7,459 bases of DNA, from contig CAMEXG010000101.1 of the NCBI GenBank assembly GCA_945947045.1, positions 1-7,459 on the forward strand, in the 5' to 3' direction. Below the pieces are notes generated by a model. It saw only the letters and a program-made list of their open reading frames with translations, was not told the DNA's origin and searched no databases. Each line of letters begins with the position of its first letter. Position 1 is the first letter of the stretch. A program made the position numbers and the translations under genes. This document shows positions 1-5,556 of this stretch, piece by piece. Source of the DNA: an uncultured Spirochaetales bacterium (GTDB lineage Bacteria; Spirochaetota; Spirochaetia; Sphaerochaetales; Sphaerochaetaceae).

Positions 1-699
1 ATAAACATCCTGAGGCCTACCTATCTGCTGTACGACACCAAGCTTCATAATCACGATCTCGTCAGAGATACTCATGGCTTCTTCCTGATCGTGAGTGACG
101 AACACAGTAGTGATCTTCGTCTCTCTCTGAATTCTTCTTATCTCTTCTCTTGTCTGAAGTCTCAACCTTGCATCCAGGTTAGATAATGGCTCGTCAAGAA
201 GAAGGACCCTGGGCATTTTCACAAGGGCTCTTGCAATGGCGACTCTCTGCTGCTGACCGCCGGAGAGTTCGCTGGGCTTTCTATCCAGGAGATTGTCTAT
301 CTGTACCAGCTTCGCTACATCTACAGTACGTTTCAACATCTCTTCTTTTGAAAGTTTATCTTCTCCCTTCAGGTTCTGTAGCGGGAAAAGAATATTCTGC
401 TTTACTGTCAGATGAGGATAGAGAGCATAGTTCTGGAAGACAAGCCCCACCCCTCTGTTTTCAGGAGTAAGATTAGTCACATCATCTTTTCCAAAGAAAA
501 TCTTCCCCCCAGTGGCCTTCTGTAAACCGCAGATCATATAAAGTGTAGTGCTTTTTCCACATCCCGATGGTCCCAAAAGTCCTACCAGTTTTCCATCAGG
601 AATAGTAATGGTCATGTCATTTACGGCAACCACCTCTTCTCCTGATTTTTTGTTTCTGCTTGGGAATACTTTTGTCAGATTCTGTAACAATACTTCCAT
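1..699 (-). CDS. MalK/UgpC-type ABC transporter ATP-binding protein, partial (3' end off window)
   Basis: This is the ATPase subunit of a CUT1-type sugar or glycerol-phosphate importer, working at the inner face of the membrane. The visible 233 residues contain a complete nucleotide-binding domain: Walker A GPSGCGKST at 43-51, Q-loop Gln89, signature LSGGQQQR at 145-152, Walker B LLLDEP at 166-171, the D-loop SNLDARLR at 173-180 typical of the MalK branch, and switch His203. Family members are about 360-370 residues, so the C-terminal TOBE/OB regulatory domain (about 130 residues) lies beyond the left edge. The ATG at 699 is preceded by AGAGGT with 8-base spacing. The gene starts 25 bases after the RDD gene and is probably co-transcribed with it. 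No permease or binding-protein gene is in the window; as in many Bacillota, such an ATPase may serve several sugar transporters (inference). The substrate cannot be told from this domain. Confidence 0.95.
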   Translation of the reverse strand, partial: MEVLLQNLTKVFPSRNKKSGEEVVAVNDMTITIPDGKLVGLLGPSGCGKSTTLYMICGLQKATGGKIFFGKDDVTNLTPENRGVGLVFQNYALYPHLTVKQNILFPLQNLKGEDKLSKEEMLKRTVDVAKLVQIDNLLDRKPSELSGGQQQRVAIARALVKMPRVLLLDEPLSNLDARLRLQTREEIRRIQRETKITTVFVTHDQEEAMSISDEIVIMKLGVVQQIGRPQDVY

Positions 700-707
700 T
701 TCAATCT

Positions 708-713
708 ACCTCT
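708..713 (-). promoter_or_regulatory. Ribosome binding site of the ABC ATPase gene
   Basis: AGAGGT on the minus strand lies 8 bases before the ATG at 699. It sits in the 25-base gap after the RDD stop codon and supports this start. Confidence 0.65.
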
Positions 714-724
714 ACTTATGCTCA

Positions 725-1486
725 TTAGTAATAGGGGTTCCTTTCCGCCCTATCTCTCGCTTCTCTCTTCTTATGCTCCAACAAGTCCTCTTGGCTGTCA
801 AATATCCTTTGGGATCCATAATCCACCACCACTGTATCGGAGAGGATACAGTGTATCAGCTGGTTGTTTTTAGTGAAAATAATAAGTATAAGCTGCATCA
901 ATAAGATTCCACATATTACCAAAGGTCCGACTATTCCTATTGTGTTCATGAAGATCATCATGATTATGTATACACTAATCATAGTCTCGATTGCATACTT
1001 GCCGAGGATCGCCCTTATAAACAGTGAAATATGAGAAATACGCACACCGTTACTACGCATGACAGCAATACCAAAAATTAAGGAGCCCACTGTTCTTCCA
1101 TCTTTTAAAAAGAGGGGAACTATGAACTCCCAGATCAATACGGCTATAAATAAGCCTAGAGAGACGGTGAGGATCATTAGATTAGTGACCATAGAATACG
1201 CCTTCATGGCTTCACTGTCTTCTACCAGCGCCTTATATGCATTGTCGTAGTTTTCTTTGTCGCTGCTACTTTTATTGTTATATTCTTCTTCCGTGATTCG
1301 GAATGTAACTCCATATTGAGATTCATATCTGGAATATGAATCCTCTAGTTTTTTATTCCATCCATCATAATCGGCGGCCAGGGAAATAAGCCAAGCACAG
1401 AGGGTTGCAATAATTGAGACTGCAATAACATCAAGCAGCCCGGCAGATATTCGTTTGGCAATACTTGCCTTTTGAATCTCCTCCAT
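725..1486 (-). CDS. RDD-family integral membrane protein
   Basis: A 253-residue membrane protein of the RDD family, whose members are poorly characterised; some have been linked to ion transport, but no function can be assigned here. The family pattern is visible: Arg12 and Asp19 at the head of the first membrane helix (about 17-38), KDGRTVGSLIFGIAVM at 128-143 after the second helix (about 98-125), then two further helices (about 153-182 and 184-205), and the closing motif around LIHCILSDTVVVD at 210-222. A polar, Tyr/Glu/Lys-rich loop of about 60 residues (39-97) separates helices 1 and 2, and the tail after 225 is highly charged. The residue after His212, usually Asp in the closing motif, is Cys213. 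The ATG at 1486 is chosen over the TTG at 1489 because AGGGGG sits 5 bases before the ATG but only 2 before the TTG. It lies 80 bases after the nuclease gene and 25 before the ABC gene. Confidence 0.85.
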   Translation of the reverse strand: MEEIQKASIAKRISAGLLDVIAVSIIATLCAWLISLAADYDGWNKKLEDSYSRYESQYGVTFRITEEEYNNKSSSDKENYDNAYKALVEDSEAMKAYSMVTNLMILTVSLGLFIAVLIWEFIVPLFLKDGRTVGSLIFGIAVMRSNGVRISHISLFIRAILGKYAIETMISVYIIMMIFMNTIGIVGPLVICGILLMQLILIIFTKNNQLIHCILSDTVVVDYGSQRIFDSQEDLLEHKKREARDRAERNPYY

Positions 1487-1491
1487 CAATA

Positions 1492-1497
1492 CCCCCT
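1492..1497 (-). promoter_or_regulatory. Ribosome binding site that decides the RDD start
   Basis: AGGGGG on the minus strand is 5 bases from the ATG at 1486 and only 2 from the in-frame TTG at 1489. The spacing favours the ATG and removes one residue from the longest frame. Confidence 0.7.
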
Positions 1498-1566
1498 GGA
1501 ATTTTCAAATCACACTCACTTCATGTTATCCGAGAAACGTAAAGAGTGGAAGTCGTTTTTATTCTT

Positions 1567-2409
1567 TCACCGAAAAACTCCCGAGTTTTCTAATACACGC
1601 GTATTTCCTTCCGCCACTTTATCAATGAAAAAACCAAGTTCAACCTCGTTTATTTTAGTATCTACTTCTTTAAACTTTATGAGATTTATGTTCCTGATAA
1701 TCTTATCTTTATTCTCCCTCAGTCTATTTTTAGAGGATATAGGAAGAGATGTGTCCGTCCATCCACCACTTCTCTCGTAATACGACATTAAAGAGCAGGT
1801 TCTTTTCTTCCCCATGCCATCTATGCCTTTAATATTATCTGCCGTATCCCCTGTAATCGCCTTATATATGGGATACAAGGAAGGAGAAAACCCAAATTCA
1901 TCTCTAAACTTTTTCTCATTCCACATAACCGAGGCTTTTCCTCGGAATCTTAGGACAGACACCCTATCAGATATCAGCTGAAAGAAATCACTGTCGAAGG
2001 AAGAAATCACCACTTCTCCACGTTGTGCAAAGGACAAGGCAATAGAAGCAATATAATCGTCAGCCTCCGTTCCTATCGAGTATATGTATTTTACACCCAT
2101 GTATGACAAAGCTTTCTTTATATCTTCTTCCTGGGAAAAGGGAGTCTCTTTTTCCTCCATCTCCTCCCAGTCTATATCCCTGTTTCCTTTGTATTCAGGA
2201 TAGAGTTCTTTTCTTTCTCCCGCTTCGTCGGAGTCGAATACAACAATTGCTTTTGTGGCTTCAAGGAGATTTATTTCTTTAATGACATAAGAAATGAACC
2301 CTATAGTCCCATGAATAGGCCATCCTCTTTTATTGTATATTACCGACGGCATACCATAGAACATCTGGAACAATAAGTTATTGCCGTCGATTATCAAAAG
2401 TTTTTCCAT
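1567..2409 (-). CDS. Stand-alone 5'-3' exonuclease / flap endonuclease (PolI 5'-nuclease family)
   Basis: A 280-residue metal-dependent 5' nuclease homologous to the N-terminal nuclease domain of DNA polymerase I and to T5-type flap nucleases, here without a polymerase. Such enzymes remove 5' flaps and RNA primers during lagging-strand synthesis and repair. The PIN-like core shows the expected acidic residues: Asp8 in LIIDGNN, Asp59 in VVFDSDE, the YKGNR segment at 73-77, Glu115/Asp117/Asp118 in EADDYIA, and Asp139/Asp141 in SSFDSDFFQL. The helix-three-turn-helix DNA-binding element follows at 187-204 with Asp188 and Asp191 in GDTADNIKG. All catalytic positions I can locate are kept, so it should be active. 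Length is normal for the stand-alone form. The gene begins 30 bases after the MATE stop. No good Shine-Dalgarno precedes the ATG at 2409, so translation may depend on the upstream gene. A role tied to its drug-exporter neighbours is not implied by the protein. Confidence 0.93.
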   Translation of the reverse strand: MEKLLIIDGNNLLFQMFYGMPSVIYNKRGWPIHGTIGFISYVIKEINLLEATKAIVVFDSDEAGERKELYPEYKGNRDIDWEEMEEKETPFSQEEDIKKALSYMGVKYIYSIGTEADDYIASIALSFAQRGEVVISSFDSDFFQLISDRVSVLRFRGKASVMWNEKKFRDEFGFSPSLYPIYKAITGDTADNIKGIDGMGKKRTCSLMSYYERSGGWTDTSLPISSKNRLRENKDKIIRNINLIKFKEVDTKINEVELGFFIDKVAEGNTRVLENSGVFR

Positions 2410-2439
2410 GCTTTTATACTAGCACGAAAAGAGAGGGGA

Positions 2440-3831
2440 TCAGTCACCAATCTCTTCCGTCTTCCTTCTCTCGTCGATTTTGGAGAGGGAGGAACGGAAT
2501 TGGAAAATAAAGATCATTACAGTGCATATCACCGCCAAAAAATCTGCAATAGGCTCAGCGGCAAACACACCAAGAGTCTTGTTACTGAAGAAATGAGGTG
2601 CAATGTAGATAAGTGGTATCAAGAGTACGAACTTTCTCAGAATAGCTACTATAACGCTGGAAATGGCGTTGCCTATGGATATGAACGTCATCTGGCAAGA
2701 TATCTGGACACCGAAGACAACGGTTGCGCCCATATAGATTCTAAGAGCCTTGGATGCATACTCCACAAGCTCTGGATCGGGAGAGAAAATGCTTGCAAAC
2801 ATCCTTGGAAAAAGCTGTACAAGAATCCAAAGCAGAGAGGAGAAGGCAAGTGAAGAGCAAAGAAGATACTTATAACACTTCTTCACCCTCTCCTTTTTCC
2901 CTGCTCCATAGCTATAAGAGCTTATGGGCTGGGCCCCTTGGCTTATTCCCTGTAAGGGCAGCATCCCCATCTGCATGACCGAGGTACAGATAGTCATGGC
3001 TCCCACAGCAATATCTCCGCCATACTTAAGGAGAGAAGAGTTGAAGCATACACTTATGACGCTTTCTGTGCTCTGCATGATGAATGTGCTGATCCCAAGA
3101 CCGAGACAAGGTAAAAGAAGAGAAGGAACAATCCTCATGTTCTTTACTCTCAGTCTTAATAATGACTTTTCCCCTGTAATGTACACTATACACCATACAC
3201 AAGAGACACCCTGGCTGATGACGGTAGCCAATGCGGCCCCTTTGACGCCCATACCGAAGGCAAAGATGAAAATAGGATCCAGCATTATATTAACCACCGC
3301 TGCTATCACAACGGTAAGCATGTTTATTGTAGTTCCTCCGTGGGCGGTTATAAATGCATTATTCCCTTGTGCTACCGGTACACATATGGTCCCCAAGGCA
3401 TAGATTGTCATATAGGAGGAGGCATAATTGATTGTATTTTCGCTGGCACCGAAAGATAGGAGCATTGGTCTATTCCAGACCACCAAAACAATCGACAGCA
3501 CAAGCGATATGATAATAAGGAAGCTGAAGCAGCTACCCAATATCTTCTCCGCTTCTTCGTTGTCACCTCTTCCCATGGCGATTGAAGCCTTAGGTGCTCC
3601 GCCGGAAGCAACAAGGGCGGCGAATGCAGAGACTACGAGAATAATCGGAAGACAGACTCCGACTCCTGTCAAAGCAAGACTTCCTTCTCCAGGAATATGC
3701 CCAAGGTATATTCTGTCTACAACGTTATAGAGCATATTTATTATCTGGGCCATTACTGTGGGCACGGCAAGTTTAAATAGAAGCGGTCCTATAGGTGCCG
3801 TCCCAAGTTTGTTTTTATTTCTATCCGTCAT
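2440..3831 (-). CDS. MATE-family multidrug efflux protein (MepA-like)
   Basis: A 463-residue cation-coupled exporter of the MATE family, with about 12 membrane helices in two homologous halves. Visible family signatures are the loop IYLGHIPGEGSLALTGVG at 41-58, NIMLDPIFIF at 181-190 followed by GVKGAALATVISQ at 195-207, and QGISQGAQPISSYSYGA at 294-310 with RVKK at 315-318. These match the MepA/VmrA-like branch. MATE proteins export cationic drugs, dyes and metabolites using Na+ or H+ gradients; the substrate here is unknown. The length is full and no frame breaks are seen. The ATG at 3831 has AAGGAG 5 bases upstream and overlaps the marR stop as ATGA, so the two genes are translationally coupled. 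The preceding MarR is therefore the expected repressor of this exporter, as MepR is of MepA in Staphylococcus aureus (established for that system, inferred here). Confidence 0.94.
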   Translation of the reverse strand: MTDRNKNKLGTAPIGPLLFKLAVPTVMAQIINMLYNVVDRIYLGHIPGEGSLALTGVGVCLPIILVVSAFAALVASGGAPKASIAMGRGDNEEAEKILGSCFSFLIIISLVLSIVLVVWNRPMLLSFGASENTINYASSYMTIYALGTICVPVAQGNNAFITAHGGTTINMLTVVIAAVVNIMLDPIFIFAFGMGVKGAALATVISQGVSCVWCIVYITGEKSLLRLRVKNMRIVPSLLLPCLGLGISTFIMQSTESVISVCFNSSLLKYGGDIAVGAMTICTSVMQMGMLPLQGISQGAQPISSYSYGAGKKERVKKCYKYLLCSSLAFSSLLWILVQLFPRMFASIFSPDPELVEYASKALRIYMGATVVFGVQISCQMTFISIGNAISSVIVAILRKFVLLIPLIYIAPHFFSNKTLGVFAAEPIADFLAVICTVMIFIFQFRSSLSKIDERRKTEEIGD

Positions 3832-4256
3832 AGGTTCTCCTTAATATTGTTTTCTATAATCTTCTGTACTCTGCAAAACTCTTTCATTTCTCTTTCGTTT
3901 ATTCCTCTATATATCATCGCCTTGTACTCTTTCTGGACATTTCTCCCCTCTTCTATAATGTCCTTTGCCCTTTCCCTAACCTCAAGAATGGAAGAGCGTT
4001 TATCTTGCGTGTCCCTTTTTCTTTCAATTAGGCCCTTCTCCTCCAGAGTGTTCAACGTTTCAGACACATGGCTCTTTGCAATTCCCAAGATTTCTACTAT
4101 ATCGGATGCTTTTTTATACTCACTGTTATTTGCTATAAACAACAAGACCACAAACTCCATATATGAAAGTCCATACTTCTCTCTGACAGGAAGAGTCACT
4201 TTTTCGTATAGATTAAGGCCAAGTCGAAAATAATAATAAGAATCCAGCTGTTTCAT
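3828..4256 (-). CDS. MarR-family transcriptional repressor, likely controls the MATE gene
   Basis: A 142-residue winged-helix dimeric regulator. An N-terminal dimerisation helix (about 1-28) leads into LSYMEFVVLLFIA (30-42). The DNA-binding part follows: recognition helix around GIAKSHVSETLNTLEEKGLI (58-77), then a beta-wing with RDTQDKRSS at 81-89, whose Asp-x-x-Asp-x-Arg pattern is the MarR hallmark. The C-terminal helices (about 93-140) complete the dimer interface. The ATG at 4256 is preferred over an in-frame TTG at 4277, because the TTG abuts the -10 box and would lie upstream of the predicted transcription start. No clear Shine-Dalgarno precedes the ATG; the leader would be only about 15 bases. 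The stop overlaps the MATE start by 4 bases. MarR proteins usually repress their own operon and release DNA on binding a ligand, often a substrate of the partner pump; that is inferred here from layout and from the palindrome at the promoter. Confidence 0.92.
   Translation of the reverse strand: MKQLDSYYYFRLGLNLYEKVTLPVREKYGLSYMEFVVLLFIANNSEYKKASDIVEILGIAKSHVSETLNTLEEKGLIERKRDTQDKRSSILEVRERAKDIIEEGRNVQKEYKAMIYRGINEREMKEFCRVQKIIENNIKENL
3837..3842 (-). promoter_or_regulatory. Ribosome binding site of the MATE gene, inside the marR 3' end
   Basis: AAGGAG on the minus strand lies 5 bases before the MATE ATG and within the last codons of marR. Together with the ATGA stop/start overlap it indicates coupled translation of repressor and pump. 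Confidence 0.85.
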
Positions 4257-4261
4257 ATATA

Positions 4262-4275
4262 GTTCGTTTCCGAAC
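4262..4275. promoter_or_regulatory. Perfect inverted repeat at the marR transcription start, candidate MarR operator
   Basis: On the minus strand this reads GTTCGGAAACGAAC: perfect 5-base arms GTTCG and CGAAC around a 4-base centre. It begins 2 bases after the -10 box, covers the predicted +1, and ends 5 bases before the marR ATG, which is a typical place for an autorepressor operator. The spacing pattern GTT-x-G, four bases, C-x-AAC resembles the GTTAG half-sites that I recall for S. aureus MepR. In RNA the same sequence could form a short stem with a GAAA (GNRA) tetraloop, so a role in the mRNA leader is an alternative. Confidence 0.6.
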
Positions 4276-4277
4276 AA

Positions 4278-4306
4278 AATATATGCTTTACAACAACGCT
4301 GGTCAA
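4278..4306 (-). promoter_or_regulatory. Sigma-70/SigA-type promoter of the marR-MATE operon
   Basis: On the minus strand a -35 box TTGACC (4301-4306) and a -10 box TATATT (4278-4283) are separated by exactly 17 bases. Each box differs from consensus at one position. The start of transcription would fall near 4271, inside the inverted repeat, leaving a leader of about 15 bases before the ATG at 4256. The promoter sits in the 55-base gap behind the AraC gene, so marR need not rely on read-through. Confidence 0.75.
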
Positions 4307-4311
4307 TATGA

Positions 4312-5436
4312 TCATTTTATATTCTTATTCTCCATCCGCCACTCTGTAGGTGTTACGCCCTTTATCCTTTTAAATATCCTTGTGTAATATGCCTGGTCTT
4401 CAAAACCGCACTCCAATGAGGCTTGGGATATGGTTATTTGGGGGTTTTTCAATAATAAAAGACTTTTTGAAACTCTTACTTCATTAATATATTCAAAGAT
4501 GCTCTTTCCCATTACCCTCTTAAATAGACGTGACAGATATGATTTGGAAAGCCCTGCGCTTCTACAGAGGTCATCCAAAGTAAGGTGCTCTTTATATCTG
4601 CTGTCAACAATAAAACGAACTGTTTTTATAGCTTCCGGGTACCCGCTCCAAGAGTAGTCTCTTATGAGATAAGCATATTCGGACAACATCTCTATCATAA
4701 TGTTGGAGGCTGCCATGGAAGTGGACAGACTCTCTATCCTCTTTCCAAAGGCAGAAGAAAGCCTGTCTACATATACAGCCTCCACTCCCGCATCATATGC
4801 AGTCTTACGTAACAGTGTATTCATGATGATGGAGTAGTTCTGAATATTTCTGACAGGATTCTTATTTCTCTTCTCAACGGTTTCCTTAATGTCGAATGCT
4901 GATGATAACCGTGATAAGAATTCGAAGTCGCAACGTTTGACCGCATCCAACAACTGGGACTCCTGCTTGTATCTTTTTGCTATCTCATCGGCGTTATAAT
5001 GCTCCAAGTCATCAAATACTATGTTCAGATTCTTTTTGTCATCTTCCCTTCGCCAAATGTATTCCCCTTCTCCCCAAAGATAATCAAACAAAGTATTCAT
5101 CAACGGCATGAAAAGTCCGGAACTAGGCACCACAGGAATATTCAAGAGCTGATGTTTGGTGCCACCGAGCTCAAAAAGTAGAGTTTCATCTATATCCGCT
5201 TCAGACAAGTATTTCATAAGGAAAGGACCTATTAACACTATGTCTCCATTAAATCTGAAGATAATGAACTGAACATCAAAGAATGAATCGAATCTCAACA
5301 CCTCTCTCTCTTCAGGCATCTTGATTCTTTTGCATATCGCCCTTATGTGAGGATTAGAAAAATCATTGTCTTTTCTTATCTCCATATTGATCATAAGTCT
5401 GGAAAGAACTTCTTTTGTGTAATTCAGAATTTCCAT
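4312..5436 (-). CDS. AraC-family transcriptional regulator, probable activator of the divergent sugar operon
   Basis: A 374-residue regulator with a C-terminal AraC/XylS DNA-binding domain of about 100 residues. Its two helix-turn-helix units lie at 285-306 (LTLDDLCRSAGLSKSYLSRL) and 334-367, the latter containing the conserved CGFEDQAYYTRIFKRIKGVT and the PTEW ending. The N-terminal 270 residues are not a cupin-type sugar pocket that I can recognise. They contain a block around 200-235 (YSIIMNTLLRKTAYDAG, VYVDRLSSAF) that I recall from many Bacillota AraC proteins next to glycosidase genes. No membrane segment or response-regulator receiver is visible, so it is probably a cytoplasmic ligand sensor. 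The gene is divergent from the GPH symporter across 120 bases, the usual layout for a local activator responding to the imported sugar (inference). The ATG at 5436 has only a weak upstream GAG, suggesting low expression. Nothing resembling a terminator follows the stop at 4312. Confidence 0.92.
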   Translation of the reverse strand: MEILNYTKEVLSRLMINMEIRKDNDFSNPHIRAICKRIKMPEEREVLRFDSFFDVQFIIFRFNGDIVLIGPFLMKYLSEADIDETLLFELGGTKHQLLNIPVVPSSGLFMPLMNTLFDYLWGEGEYIWRREDDKKNLNIVFDDLEHYNADEIAKRYKQESQLLDAVKRCDFEFLSRLSSAFDIKETVEKRNKNPVRNIQNYSIIMNTLLRKTAYDAGVEAVYVDRLSSAFGKRIESLSTSMAASNIMIEMLSEYAYLIRDYSWSGYPEAIKTVRFIVDSRYKEHLTLDDLCRSAGLSKSYLSRLFKRVMGKSIFEYINEVRVSKSLLLLKNPQITISQASLECGFEDQAYYTRIFKRIKGVTPTEWRMENKNIK

Positions 5437-5556
5437 GGTTGTATTTTCTCATAAAAACCCACTATTTCAACAAAATAATCCTAATATAGGGCAATATTAT
5501 TCAAAATGATTTTAAAAATATGAAATTATTATTTTTATAAAGGAGTACTTTACACT
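5437..5556. promoter_or_regulatory. Divergent AT-rich control region between the AraC and GPH genes
   Basis: This 120-base spacer is about 22% GC, far below the flanking genes, and must carry promoters for both directions. No convincing -35/-10 pair is seen. A -10-like TATTAT at 5495-5500 on the plus strand lacks a matching -35, which would fit an activator-dependent promoter. Possible regulator contacts are the small palindrome CCTA-ATA-TAGG at 5480-5490, flanked by AATAAT (5474-5479) and ATTATT (5496-5501), and two TTCAA-containing blocks starting at 5466 and 5500, 34 bases apart. The AT-richness makes chance matches likely. No catabolite-responsive element of the TGWAANCGNTNWCA type is present. 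Confidence 0.55.
5541..5545 (+). promoter_or_regulatory. Ribosome binding site of the GPH symporter gene
   Basis: AGGAG, preceded by AA, lies 11 bases before the ATG at 5557. The spacing is slightly long, but this is the only purine-rich site near the start and no in-frame start lies closer. Confidence 0.75.

Noticed and set aside
548..904. Plus-strand open frame of 118 codons
   Set aside because: It lies opposite the ABC ATPase start and the RDD gene, both with strong family motifs. No recognisable protein motif or ribosome binding site supports it.
1487..1489. TTG as start of the RDD protein
   Set aside because: It leaves only 2 bases to the AGGGGG ribosome site; the adjacent ATG has normal spacing.
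1490..1566. Terminator or promoter between the nuclease and RDD genes
   Set aside because: No stem-loop with a T-run and no box pair better than chance was found in this gap.
2410..2430. TATAAA-like sequence just before the nuclease as a private promoter
   Set aside because: It lies only a few bases before the ATG, which would give an almost leaderless mRNA, and no -35 box stands at proper distance.
2500..3403. Several plus-strand open frames (2500-2853, 2754-2978, 2924-3403)
   Set aside because: All are antisense to the MATE gene, overlap one another and carry no motifs. They reflect codon composition of the real gene.
3847..4233. Plus-strand open frame of 128 codons with hydrophobic stretches
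   Set aside because: It is exactly antisense to marR, whose winged-helix motifs are clear. The hydrophobicity is a mirror effect of charged codons on the other strand.
5536..5541. TATAAA before the symporter gene as -10 box
   Set aside because: Transcription would then start downstream of the AGGAG ribosome site, and there is no -35 match upstream.
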